Assembly (NCBI GenBank): GCA_928212115.1
Contig: CAKMRJ010001112.1
Location: 412,570,416 to 412,634,415 of the forward strand
Direction: 5' to 3'
DNA length: 64,000 nt
Source: Lactuca virosa
Lineage: Eukaryota; Streptophyta; Magnoliopsida; Asterales; Asteraceae
Part shown: positions 47,864 to 61,090 of the stretch, one piece after another
How positions within the stretch are numbered: position 1 is the stretch's first letter
How the letters are laid out: each line of letters opens with the position of its first letter
Notes under the pieces: model-generated
The model's input: only the letters and a program-made list of their open reading frames with translations
Told to the model about the DNA's origin: nothing
The model's database searches: none
Program-made: the position numbers and the translations under genes

Positions 47864-50469
47864 TTGAGTGTATCTGGAACATAGACCAACAAACTTGGTA
47901 TTTGATATAAATAATATTTCCTTAATCTTGGGTATTTGGAACTCCCGAAGCAAGTTGGCTGTTAAGGGTAAACTTTATTTGGCTTGGAAGTTGCTCGAGG
48001 AGATACATGTAATGTTATTTCTTATAAGAGTCAAATCATTTAAAATCATCTATAAAGTATGTTTGATACAAAGCTCATGACATATAGTTTTTTTTGTACA
48101 AAATATGTTAAAGCAAAAAACCATAAGAGTTTAAAACGTGTACAATATGTTAGGGTTACAACATTTACATCACAACCATAGTTAAGCATGAAGTCTTACT
48201 ATAGCTAAGTCTTTTCCTAAACATTAAAAAACTTCCATATAAAGTCCTTCACTTCTAAACTTTAGCTCCCAAGCCTGAGATAAGTGACATTTCAAATAAT
48301 AATATGAAAGACAAATTGTATCGGAGTTATATGGGTTTTAGATTCATCAAGATTTCAAAACTATTCCTAATGATCATTTAAATCAATTTCATGATTCAAA
48401 ATATATTTACAAAACAACATATAATGGAAATAAATTAAAACTTACTAGTCTCCTTGTCGTAACTCCCAAAATATAGAACAAAATTACACTCTATTAAGGT
48501 ATCTACGTAAACTACATAGATGGAAGGAATAAATCCAACACATCAAGGTGCATAAATAACCTCTATATTAGGAAGAAATAGATTTAACTAGTTAAGATGC
48601 ATGGTCCGGACATCTACTTCATGATGGAAGGTTGCATCCTAGAGACTCTATGGTTTCCTTCATTTATGATGTATTTTGTCTAGACAATGAATGCGTTAAT
48701 GACTTTGACTCAAAAATCAACCAAATCGCAACTTAGCCAAACTCCAATAAATCTTAAGTAGCATGTTTTGTAGTTTATAATAATAACTCATAGCAATGCA
48801 CTAAAACAATATCAATAGTATTTTAAAGCAATATTCAAAAACTCAATCAAGTTGTAAAAACTTGGTTCTAAGAGAAAATATTGGTTGTCATGTACCTACT
48901 AAAAATTCTACATGTACTCCCCTTAAGTGGTTAGGGGGGACTAGCTAAGCTTCCAAAATTCATGTTCCCTTCACTTGAGCCTTTGCTCCTTCAACACTGA
49001 TGAAATTATTCCATGCATTAATGTGATTTAATTTACCAAGGATATGTATGCATAAGAGTTTCCATTTATATGCATTTATGGGCTTATGCATATTCTTGAC
49101 AATTAAACAAATGTTTAACATGTTGTCCCACACTTAAATCTATTAATTTTAATAATACAAATTTGAAATTATCTCATTATATGAAATTAATAACAAATAA
49201 ATAAGCTTTCCAGAAGATGTAACATATTTGTGTTAAACATACACCGTTGGTATAATACTAATCTCATTTTAATCTGCCATGAAACTTGCTAATTGTTTGT
49301 AATCATACACTAATCATATCATGGTTATAGTTTATTATCTGATAATTCAACATCATGCAAGTTATATTTTATAGGTTGTGCATTGATTACGTGTTTCGTA
49401 ACCAAATTCATGTGAAAACTTCAATTAATCATGATTCACATTTAATTATGTACTAATACATGCTCCAAGGGTGATTATATATGAACAATTTGCTAACTTG
49501 ACTAAACCTTATAAATTAGGGTTCTTGCAATCATCAACTACACCTGAATTAAGACAATATAAATGAAAGATAATTGCATCATACCTTTTTTTCTAGTGTT
49601 TAATAATGAAATGCCCTTGGTCTATCTTCTAATTTTTTTTTTCTTGAAATCATACACTCTAAACACCAAGAACACACACATCTCTAGAGACTTTTTTGAG
49701 AAAAAATGTCATTAACTTATACGTAATCGGTGCGTTTGAGGGTTCATATGAAGTCAAATTAGTGTGTTGTGCACGTCGAATACGTAGGTAATAGAGTTAA
49801 TTAGTTTCAATCAACATTTAAGTGTCTAAGTCATCACCGCGCACCCTCAAACACTACTAGAGTGAGGGGGATCGACCTTCCATGCGCCGGTCAACATCCG
49901 GTCAACAACCCCATATGTGCCACATGGTCTAGGCCCCTTTTATGTATATTTGAAACAATTTACAACCCATTCTTGAGCCTCTTCCATACATTAGTCATTT
50001 TTCTTCAAGTCCCACTCTTTCTTTCTCTTTTTATTTAGTTTTGTAAATGTGATAACTTCTACACTCGGATTCCATTTTCTATGATCTTTATATCGTAATA
50101 AATCTTGTCACAAGCCATAGAAAATCTCTTTAAAACTCATTTCCTAATTGTTTCCCACGTTTGAATTACTAAGTCATGAATGTGGGTCTATACCTATTTT
50201 TTCCACTTTTGAACCTTAACTAAGCTACTTTCAAACAACCATACTACTTTATTTTAATTCAAAATTTCATATGTATTTTCTTTTTCGAGTACACTCCAAC
50301 TTTCATTTATTGAGCCTCTTCTCAATGCCTCCAAATATTGAGTTATAAAATTTCAAAGATCCTTCTTCATAACATTTCATGTGGAAACTCAATATTTCAT
50401 TTCCTTCATTTCTAATTTCCGTTATGTATTTCTTAAATCAATATATATTACGGTGATATAATATTTGTA
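47864..50469. other. AT-rich sequence, no gene seen
   Basis: About 2.6 kb without open frames over 75 codons or recognisable motifs on either strand. It does not clearly match other parts of the window. Confidence 0.5.
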
Positions 50470-52602
50470 TAAAGTACGAAACGAATATAGATTACTTTTT
50501 ACCCAAAGTAGTGTAAAAAAGATTCGATGTCCTCGTAAACACGAATCCTCGAATATAAAGAACGCCGATAATAGAGCCCGTATAAAGAAGTTATGATTTT
50601 TGCAAAGTCTTTCACAGTGTGATCCTTATAAACTGAAAGTGAAAATAGATTGCGAATTAGCCGATAAAATCTAAATGAATGTTTTTGTTCACATAAACAT
50701 GAATCCTGGGATATAAAGAACATTGAAATGGAACTCATACACGCACGACACGATTTATCAAAGAAACAAGAAAATAATAGGAAATCAAAGAACTCTCCAA
50801 AACCTTAACTACTACAGATGACGTGGTAGCACCAGACGCTGTCACGTGATAGTTGGAAAGACCAAACCCCACATCAACCACAACCTGACGTGGCACCACA
50901 GAAGAATGACACATAGGCGCAACAAACATTTCTTCAGCCTGTATATGACTAAAATTTCACTTCAAAACACACACTTTTCTCTCTCGACCTTTTTCTCGCA
51001 CCCCCGAGATCCGACTTTCTGAGTTTTCGAGCATCTTAGTGAGGCATTGCTATGTTCGAAAGCTCAACAACAGAAGTATTTAGTGTCGAAGTTTTGTCTG
51101 CAGAATTTTTGAGTTTTCGCTAGAAAACCCTGGAAGTTGAGTGACACTTTCTATGCTTTTAAGTGTAACTTAAATTAATGTTCATTGTCGTTATTATGAA
51201 CCTATGAATAAGATTTATCGGTAATACCATTTGTTATATTAATTGATCTACTTACGGGAGTGATGTCTAGGCAAGATCTGGTGAGGTGTTTAAAGTGGAT
51301 TTTTCCAAACAATATATCTACATACCAAACGAATCCTATCTCTTATATGATCTTATATGGTCATTCCTTATTTGATAGAACTCAATAATCATTGGGATTA
51401 TTTTTGAATCTGAGATAGTATTAATATAATCTCGAATAATATAAACGGTGATTGAAACTTAGTGATATCCGTGTCTAGGTCTTTTAAAAGAAAAGGCAAA
51501 AGTATTCGGTAAAGCACTGAATTAACCACAAGTCTTCCCCATTAAACCAGGTGAGTGCGTAGTTACTTTCATGAACATGATTCTAATAAAATAATTTACT
51601 ACTTAAAGGATTAAATGTATATTGAATGTGTACTATTTGTATTTTTATGCTAATTGTATACCCTATAATATGATAGTATGGCATGAACAGGAAATTGTAT
51701 TGGAAGTTGATTACATGTATTGTAGGCTTGTTTAGTTATATACTAAGATTTGTAAAGGATGCTTAGTTCGAAGTAAGACGAATAAGTGAATAGTCTCATT
51801 CGGGGTAATGTGTGAGATTAAGTAGATGTAGTAGTCATCCCCTTTCTAGACAACCATAAATGGTGGGTTTGTATCGGAAAACCAGTAGGTACGTCGAGGT
51901 AACCTCCCAAATGTAACACTTTATTATTATAGACGGTCTTGTAAATTACGTTACTAGTGTGGACTTATAACCCATATACGTAGATGAAATGGGATACCAT
52001 ATTCATCAAATACTATAATGTTTGGGTTGCCTTTAAATGACTTACATTGGCCAAGTATTCCCTTAGTTATGTAGTTAAACCATTGCTCAAACGATTCATC
52101 AGGTAAGGTGATTCTTCAAGATGGCTGGTGAATTAAAATTTATGAAAATTAGTTGGATTGGGTATGTACGGGTAGGTTGTCTTATAGATATCTACGTTGG
52201 ATTATTTATCCATATTTTCTTTTAGCATTTGTTTTACAATATCATTATATATATTGTTTATCATTCTAAATAACGTAGGATTTAAAAAACCCTATGTGTC
52301 TCACCATATTCCCAAACCTGACCCACTCAATTTATATGCATCACAGGTAGTGGCACTAAGGCTGCTGGAACTTGAATAGGACATCGACTAAAATAAGAGA
52401 CAACCATGTAATAGTATTCATGATTTTATGTCTTCACATTATAACCTATGTTGGGTATTAATTATGACAACCTTAGTGTTTTGTTATTTTGGAACAATAT
52501 TTGTTATCTCAAAAAGTTTTATAAAAATAAGATTTCCCGCAACAAAGACAACATGCTTTTAATATTAGACTAAAAATTTAATGTGGAATTTTGGACATTA
52601 CA
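50470..52602 (+). mobile_element. Ty3/gypsy LTR (family C), plus orientation
   Basis: Related to the reverse complements of 37140-38690 and 52850-61090. It includes CGTGGTAGCACCAGACGC/GACGTGGCACCACAG, CTACTTACGGGAGTGATGTC, TTCCTTATTTGATAGAAC and TATGTGTCTCACCATATTCCCAAACCTGACC. It ends TTGGACATTACA at 52602. The start is uncertain; neither a PBS after it nor a PPT before it is evident, so it may be a solo or truncated LTR. No coding sequence. Confidence 0.6.
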
Positions 52603-52849
52603 CTGGCCTATGAACATTTGTAATATCTTTTGGGTCATTCCAAGTATTAGTGAAATTATTGAATAATCTTGATCCTCCATGCATGGTGGATATCATTTGT
52701 CAAATAATTATTATAGTTATCATGAACAAATAATTTCATTAAGTGAATATCAATATAGGGAAATTTGTGAAGGAGAATGGTTTTTGGCAACCTACTTTTA
52801 GTGCAAATCCATATTTTTCATAACCAAATAAAACTTTTTTGTTATGCTT

Positions 52850-53210
52850 TAAAATATCATGTTATCTTTGTTGAAGAAAATACCAGTTTAATCAAACGTT
52901 TTGAGATAAAAAAAATAGTGTTTAAAAATAACAAAAAACTAAAGATATCATAATTTATACCCAACATATGTTACGGCGTAAAGACATAAAGGTCATAAAT
53001 ACTATTATAGGTTTGTCTCTTTATTCACTTGGTATCCTATTTAAATTCTAGCAGCCTTAGTATCGCTACCTGTTATGTATATAAATTGAGTGAGTCAGGC
53101 TTGGGAACATGGTGAGACACATAAGATTTTCAATCCCATAATATTATAATAATAATAATGCATATCAATAAATACTGCAAAAAAACATTACCAAGCAGTG
53201 TATATATATA
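52850..53210 (-). mobile_element. Ty3/gypsy LTR (family C), minus orientation, 3' part
   Basis: Its reverse complement aligns with 52280-52560: CTTATGTGTCTCACCATGTTC, TGACTCACTCAATTTATATACA, TACCCAACATATGTTACGGC. It breaks at a TA run (53200-53210) where later elements inserted, and resumes at 59161. Confidence 0.6.
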
Positions 53211-53865
53211 GGGTGAGGTTCAATAGAGAACCATAATTAACCAAAAAACCAAGGAACCAATCGTGAGCATCGGAAATCATAACGATCAACGGCCAAGGAA
53301 ATAGATATACACTTTTACATTGGACGCACACACAGCAGATTATACCAAAAAATCCACCCTTTACAAAAAACTCACCACTTTTTTTCGTTTAAAATTTTTT
53401 TTAGGCCATGTTTTTTATCAAAAAAAAAAAAAACCGAATATACCGTTGTTCACGATTTTTCGTCCTCTTTCCATAGAGATCCATGATTCTATATAAAAAC
53501 GAACTTTTTTTTTTCGAAAAAAACTCATTTCATTTTCTTTAATGAAAAAAGTTAAGGTCTATTTTTTATAGAAAAAAATTAATAAATATATCAAAATTCA
53601 TATTTTTTGTACTTTTTAAACATAGATTCATATTAATGTTAAAAAAAAAACGATATTTCAGTTCAGATTCACATTGTGAACTTGTTCAGATTCATATTGT
53701 AAACCTGTTCAGATTCACATAGTGAATCTCCTCAGATTCACAGTGTACATAATAATAAATCAGATTCACAGTGTGAATCTGAACTGATCGGAGCTTTTTC
53801 ACATTGTGAATGTTAAAATTTGAAATATTTACAGTTTAGATTCACAGTGTGAATCTACACTGATC

Positions 53866-53903
<38 letters not shown>

Positions 53904-54462
53904 TGAACCTTCTGAGATTCACAGTGTGCATAATAGTAATTCAGATTGATAATGTGAATCTGAACTGTTCGAGATTATTGATATTGTGAATGTTAAAAGT
54001 TGAAATATTTACAGTTTAGATTCACAGTGTGAATCTACACTGTTCGAGGTTTTTTTTTTTTTTTTAATCGGTGTTGATGTTTATTAATAGAGTACAAAAA
54101 ACTAATATTTTTGGTATAATTAGTTTTTTTTGATAAAAATAAACTTAAATATTGAAAAAACTAAGAAAATTAAGTGGGTTTTTTTCGAAAAAAAAAAGTT
54201 TGTTTTTTATATATCATCATGGATCTCTATGGAAAGAGGACGGAAAATCGTGAACAACAGTATATTCGGTTTTTTTTTCGATAAAAAACTTGGCCTAAAA
54301 AAAACTTTAAATGAAAAAAAAAAGAAGTGAGTTTTGTTATAATCCGGTACATATGCGTCCATTATAAAATTTACAACCCTTCCTTTTGCCGTTGATCGTT
54401 TTAAATTCCGACGCTTTGGATTGGTTCCTTGGTTCTTTGATTAATAATGGTTCTCTATTGAA

Positions 54463-54466
<4 letters not shown>
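53211..54466. mobile_element. 1.25-kb foldback element with ~300-bp inverted arms
   Basis: The left end GGTTCAATAGAGAACCATAA (53218) is the reverse complement of the right end (54449-54463, GGTTCTCTATTGAAC). The arms pair on through AACCAAGGAACCAATC, ACGATCAACGGC, CACGATTTTTCGTCCTCTTTC and CATAGAGATCCATGAT for about 300 bp. No transposase is visible. The ends resemble plant Mutator-like/foldback MITEs in architecture; the exact superfamily is inference. The middle holds a palindrome-rich repeat block. TA runs on both sides hide the target duplication. Confidence 0.8.
53655..54048. repeat. Palindromic GATTCACA(C/G)TGTGAATC repeat block
   Basis: About ten near-copies of AGATTCACAGTGTGAATCT, itself almost a perfect palindrome, between 53660 and 54045. 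They are arranged as two ~190-bp higher-order units (about 53755-53870 and 53925-54045) that share TTGAAATATTTACAGTTTAG. A ~35-bp T tract (53868-53902) separates them. Confidence 0.8.
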
Positions 54467-54515
<49 letters not shown>

Positions 54516-54574
54516 ATATATATATATATATATATATAGATATCTATAGATATATATATATATATATATATATA
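54467..54574. repeat. (TA)n microsatellite
   Basis: Imperfect TA run with one TATCTATAGATAT interruption between the foldback element and the probable Helitron end. Confidence 0.95.
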
Positions 54575-57500
54575 TTAGCCGTTTACCCGCGCCAAGCGAC
54601 GGGTGGTGCGAATAGTTTTTTCAAAAATAAGTTTCTAGACACGATTAGTTATTTTATACAAATACGCGACGCATGGTGCAAATAGTTTTTTCAGAAATAA
54701 GTTTCTAGAGACGATTAGTTATTTTATGCAAATAGTTTACTGTATCTAAACAATAATCAATAAACGGACATGAAATATTACTATATAATTTGAAAATCTA
54801 ATATTTTAGAATTGGTATTTCTTTTTACTAACAATTTGTGTGGTTTCATTTTGTTGCACTTATTATTTCATAGTGTTTTTGTTAATTAGTTTATACATGG
54901 GTTTAAATATATTTTTTCTTAAAATGTTAACCATAAAAATAAATGATTAATAAAAGTAAAACCAAAACAAATATATTCAACCATCACGTCACACTTTTAC
55001 TAATTTATCTTCTATGGTTCAACTAAAAAAATAAAATCACAACCTCAAAATCATAATGTACAATGATGAATATATCATACCATTTCTCATTAAAAAATCT
55101 AAGATAGAAAGATATATAATGAAAAAAAAATTGGAACGACAAAATGACACACTATTCTTTGTGATATAAACATTAGAGTTTAATTAAAAACCAATAAATT
55201 TTTTAAATTAAAAAAGGAAAGAAATAATAATCATCATGTTCACCAAGCAATTTATGTAGTTTTTTAAGGATTTAAAAAGGTTCCCATAACAAAATTTATA
55301 GAAGCAAAAACATTAGACTTCAAATATAAATTAACTTGCAAAGATAGTTAATTAGAAGTAATATCATTTAGGATTTTTCATTCTCCGGCTAATAATGTAC
55401 AATGACATGTATCATACCACATTGTTTCTAAAATCAACATCTAACCTCTATTTGCTCAATGTTCTTACAAAGTACAATACCTAAATAAGATAAAGTAAAT
55501 TGAAATTAATAAAATGTTGTGAAATAAAATTAGACAGCCAAAATACTCAAATATCAATCAATGGATAAATAGGATAAATGCAAGATAGAGCAATAGCAAT
55601 GGACATTCATTAAAAGTGCTTTACTTGGGTGGAGTTTTCTACAGAGAAGTGTTTGCCTTCTAGTTTATTCCAAAACTCACTTTCAGGCTTAAGAATAGTG
55701 CTCATAGATGCAGTCAAAACATTAGTGGTGTTGTTGTCATCATCTGAAGTAGTGTTAAAAAGTGGATCCAAAGTGTTGTCAATCTTTTATCTGATTCATT
55801 TGCTTAGAAGTCATTTTTCCAATCTTTAGGAAATTTAAATTTTTTAATAATAATATGTTCAAAGTATAGGAAGTATTTATCCCCGATAGCAAGTTTAACC
55901 TTTTCATAATAGATCCATGAGCTGCATAAGACTGAACCAAATAGTTGTGTTAGTATACTGGAATTCAGATTGAAATTTAGCAACAAACTTTATCAAAATA
56001 AATTAATTTTATAGCGTATTAGCAAGCTACTTCTAATTTAGCAACATATATAATGGTTATTTTTTGGAAATTTTGTCATTCTATTTGTTTCAATAAATGT
56101 AATGATGGTATTTTGTTCTTTTGGTAATAAAATAACAAAATTGAATTCTATTCACTCTCACTAAAGAATGGTGAAATCCAAATCTGTCACTCAACTCCTT
56201 TTGAAAGATAATTATTCTAGAAATAACGCTTGTTTGCAGTTATTCATCGTAATGCTCAAAACAAAAATGACACAACTTAATATCATATCACCAACAAAAA
56301 TCCTATCTACAATGTTATTTTCTACTTATTTTCTAGAGTTCATTGTTATAGTTTTTTTTTTTCTGGGAAATACTTAGAAAATATGTTTTTTTAATTACAA
56401 GGTTATTTTCTTGCCAATTTTCCTTTTGTATGGAAAATATGCAGAAAACCCAATTTCTTAAAGTCCAATGTTATTTTCTAAAGTTGTTTTCGTAATTTTC
56501 ATTTCTATAAAACTTTTAAAAATCCGATTTTTTTGAAAGTACCATGCTATTTTCGGCATGTTTTCTACCAATTTTTTTCATTAGTTTTCATTTTTTTTCC
56601 AGAAAATCCAATTTTTCAAAAGTATAATGTTATTTTATAAAAATTTTCAACGTCGTTTTTTTTTGTAAAATTCTCTCTTTTTTTTTCTAAAAAAGAAGTA
56701 GAAAATTCAATTTTATGAAAGTACGATGTTATTTTCTGCATGTTTTCTAAAAAGTATTTTGGTTATTGTTTTTTTTTTGGAAGATATGCAGAAATCCCAT
56801 TTTCTATAATAGAAGGAAATTTTCTGCATAATTTCTAATGTTTTTCTTTTGGCAATTCGCATCTTTTCCTAGATAATATTATATAAAATAAACATTTGAG
56901 TGAAAAAATATTCAAATACATTAGATAGATTTCAAACCTTTTTGTTCAAGCATTTTAGTTCTTCAGCTGTAGCCTGACCTCTAACCATGTCTTGGCTAAA
57001 AAATTATTAAAAAGTGAAGCTAATATACAAACAAAAAACATTGAACAATTTAAACCAAACCTCAAACGTGATTTTGTTTTCTTTCCTTTCGTATTCTACA
57101 TCCTCAAATTTGAATGACAGGTTCCCGGATCTTCGCTAGGTGGTGAAAGAAAAATATAAGCTTCAAAGCTCCCATCTGTTCATCAGCTATAAAAATTTTC
57201 ACAATCAACAACAATTTATCTAAAAAGAATTCACCAAAAAAAATTACCCAATTATGTAACTCGATTAATAAGAATGTTATAACTTTCCCCTCATGGTGGA
57301 GAGTATCATGTTGGACAAGAAGTACAACTCTTATGATTACAACTTTACCCCTGATGTTAATGGCCCGAAACTACAATCTACATTAATGAAAAAAAGTAGA
57401 ATTTTTGAGGTTTTTTTTTTGGACGAATTTACCCCTGTTGTTGGGATTTTTCTATAAGGACTATGCAAAGCCTTTGTTGATGATTTTTCCCTTGCCCCAG

Positions 57501-59112
57501 ATTCTGACTTGCCCTTGATGTATGCAATTTCTTCTTTACCTTGCTGCTTACATGCGCAGTGCTACAAGATCCAACACAAAGTGTGCAAATTCAAGCTGAT
57601 ATCCAGTCCTAAAAATTGTTAAAAAAAATATAAAATACAATGTCATCATTATCTTATAAACTCCACAAAAGAAAGATTACCTATTTGAGGTCAAATTGCC
57701 AGAAAACTTCAGTTATCAATATTCAAATATGCCATTTCAAGAAATCCACCACCAACCTATGTTTGAATAGGTCTGCGAGAAAAAGTTATATAAAGAAACA
57801 AAATAATTACATGAGAATAACATGGAATCACCTATGGTGTGGAACTCTTAGCGAAAGCTGCAAAATTTATGGTTTATAGTGGGTTTTTCTATATCCCAAA
57901 CACTTATTGATCAAGAAAGAAAAAAACAAAAACTCTTGCTCACAGAAGTAGAATGAAACAAACAAAAAATCTTACTGGGGGTTGGCTTTTCTTGATTTTT
58001 TCACAAAAGAAGAAAGAAACAAAGAGTAAGACAACAAAAACATAGAGGCACATACTTTCAAACGAACACACACACATTTAGGGTCAGTTCAGAGCAGGGG
58101 AGGAATCATATGCACGTGAAATGAAATGATTGGCAATCATTTTGTACCAAGAGATTCATTGAAACGAAAATCAACACACGTTAGTAAGTCACATACCTCA
58201 TAAAATTACAAATATTTCCAAACTTTTGGGCTCGAGCCATAGAAGTCCTATACGGTAAACCATGAGTCAACTGAGATCAGAAAATCAAGATATGATGAAA
58301 CAGAGAACACAAATAGGTGAAAGTCAAATCGAAGCACAGAGAGAGTTGAGAGTGAGAAAATCAAAGCACACGATAGGGTTTCTATGGGTTTTAGTGGGAT
58401 TTATTTTCTTTTTTCACGATCTAGAACGAAGGAAGCAACATAAGATACATACCTGAATGAAAGCTTTAAGCATCCTACAAATAAACTCCAGCTACAAAAG
58501 AATGCTCTGAACAGATAAATTTCAACAAAGAATGCGATAACCTTTGCTAGATTTTTGGCGAGAGTTGTTCTCTATAGGCGATGGCATGCTGGCCATAGAA
58601 AAGATAGGGTTTATGGAGAGGATAAGGAAAAATTCGATTGGGGTTGCTCTTGGAGAGGGTGACGAATGGTGGTGACGGCTGGTAGAAGGCAAAACAAATC
58701 GACGACTGATGATGATTAAATAGAGGTGAACGATGGTGAGATAGTGGATTCGAGGCAGTGATGATTCTAGATTTGTGGTGGGAGTTGTTCGTTGTAGGTG
58801 ATGACATGGTGGTGATGGAAACGACAGAGTTGTTTTGAGAGGCTAAGGTAGAATTTGATTAGGGTTTCTCTAGGAGAGGGTGATGAATGCTGGTGACGTG
58901 AGAAGAAGTGGAGAAGTTATATAAAGCGTAGTTGGTATTAGACCGATTCATTTGGGCTAAAAGTGAGGAATACCAATTCAAAGGTTGACTTTTTCAATTG
59001 TTTGACCGGATGAGATCTATTTTTTTTGGAATGCATAAACTTGTTGTACATGATACACTAATGGGTTATACCTCTTAATTTTCAGCCTTTGACCAAATTT
59101 GCATAATAAGGA
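54575..59112 (-). mobile_element. Probable Helitron (3' terminus at left), captured or decayed interior
   Basis: On the minus strand the sequence ends ACCCGTCGCTTGGCGCGGGT, a GC-rich hairpin (54585-54604), then AAACGG and CTAA against a T (54575-54578). A short hairpin just before CTRR at an A/T target is the Helitron 3' signature. The right (5') end, expected to begin TC, is placed tentatively at the next TA run (59113). A 70-bp direct repeat (54596-54665, 54666-54735) lies just inside the 3' end. No Rep/helicase is visible. The interior has short minus-strand coding-like pieces that I cannot name, for example one near 55600-55760 reading KPESEFWNKLEGKHFSVENS and one at 58547-58807. Confidence 0.5.
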
Positions 59113-59160
<48 letters not shown>

Positions 59161-59163
<3 letters not shown>

Positions 59164-61090
59164 CCAATTTAAATATCTATAAGACAATATAATCATACAT
59201 ATCCAGCCTAATCGATTCTCACAAATCACAATCAACAATCATCTAAAAGAATCATCTTACCAAATGAATCGTTTAGAACAGCGGTTTAACACACAGTTAG
59301 GGGATTCCTTGGCTGGTATAAGTCATAAAGGAAAACAAAACATTAAGTATTTGATAAATATGGTATTCCATTTCATTTACGTTGGTGGGTTATAAGTCCA
59401 CACTAACAACATAATTCACAAGAATGTCTAGAATAATCAAGTGTTGTCATCTTACTCTGGTAGATGACCTAGACATACGTACTTGTCTGATATGGATCCA
59501 CTATTTTTGGCTATCTGGAAAGAGGAATACTACTGCACTCCGCTTTAATCTCACAACTTACCCCACAATGAGACTACTCACTTATTCAACTTACTTCGAA
59601 CAAGGCATCATTTACATGCCTTAGTTTATAACTAGAAAAGATTACAATATATGTAATCAGCTTCCAAAATAATTTCCTATTCATGCCATATTATCATAAT
59701 ATAGATTATACATTTGGCATAAAATAAAAATAGTAAGCATTTAGTATATATTTAATCTTTTAAGTAATAAATATTGTTTATTAAGATTATGCTCATGAAA
59801 GTAACTACGTGTTCACTTGATTAAAGGTGGAAGACTTTCAAGTAGGTTAGATCTTTGTCTAACACTTTTAATTTTCCGTTTAAATAACCTAGATAAAAAT
59901 ATTACTAAGTTTCAATTAACAATTATATTATTCGAGACTACATTAACAATATCTCAGATTCCTTATTAATTCCAAAGAATACTAAGTTCTATCAAATAAG
60001 GATTGACCAAATAAGATCATATTTCCATTTTGGTATATAGATATACTGTTTTGAAAATCCACTTGTTAGAACTCACTAAGATCTTGCCTAGACATAATGC
60101 CTGTAAGTAGCTCAACCAACAATATAATTAGAATTATAGATAAATATTATTTATAGGTTCATAAAGATGACAATTAACACAAATATATGATATATTTAAA
60201 AGCATAGTAAGTGCAACTGATATTACTTGTTTTCTTTTCTTCGAAAAATCTGCTAGTAGAACTTCGACCCTAAATACTTCTTTTGTCGGGATTTCTAATG
60301 TTGCAGCGCCTCGCTAAGATACTCGAAAGATCGAAGAATTCAAATCACGAGGGTCTGAAATCTCAAGGATTGAGAGAGTTTATCGGAATTGGCAAGGAAT
60401 GAATGAGGTATGGCTTGCTATTTATAGGGACGAGGAAAGTCAGAAAGCGTGTCGCACCCTACGTTACATGTTTCTATGGTGCCACGTCATCTCCAGGTAG
60501 GTGAGGTAGTCGGGGTATGCAACTGCCACTTGTCACTATCCCATGGTGCCATGTCGCCTCTTAGAAGTAAATTCTCACCTTCTTCGATAAATCACAACTT
60601 TAGCATACGAGCTTCATTTTCGACGTTCTTTATATCTACGGTTTCGTAATTCTGAGTACTACAACTTTTCTTTAAATTTTTACAGCTAATTCAATCTATT
60701 TTCATTTTATATTTTTTATAGAGTACAATGTGAAAGTTCTTGTGAAATTCATAACTTCTTCAAACAATATTAGATTTTAGAGATCTTTATACTCATAGGT
60801 TCGTATTCATGACTACTACAACTTTCATATAGATTATTTATTCAAAATAATATTTTAGTTATAAACGTCAGTTAACATAATTTTTTAAGTTTATGATAGG
60901 TTTTTATATGAATATCACCCTAATATTTATCCATATAACATGTATTATAAATAGATATAATTAATATTTATATGAAAACCTATTGTGTACAAAGAAATCT
61001 TAATTATTTATTTATAAGAAAATTTACATTATTAACCAGCATAAATAAGGATCTTGTACAAAATGCTTAATGAAAAATGAGGGTGTTACA
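59161..61090 (-). mobile_element. Ty3/gypsy LTR (family C), minus orientation, 5' part
   Basis: Resumes after the insertions with ATCCAATTTAAATATCTATAAG, the reverse complement of LTR sequence near 52150-52190. It runs through TCCTTATTAATTCC, CCTAGACATAATGCCTGTAAG and the ATGGTGCCACGTCATC block to the start TGTAACACCCTCATTTTTC (minus) at 61090. The plus-strand flank after it, CACTAACATC, is not a polypurine tract, which suits a solo LTR. No coding sequence. Confidence 0.65.

Noticed and set aside
54595..54735. CRISPR-like or satellite array
   Set aside because: Only two adjacent 70-bp copies with no spacers; it belongs to the Helitron-like terminus.
55629..55986. Small genes in the Helitron-like interior
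   Set aside because: Short coding-like pieces exist on the minus strand but I cannot assign a family, start or exon boundaries.
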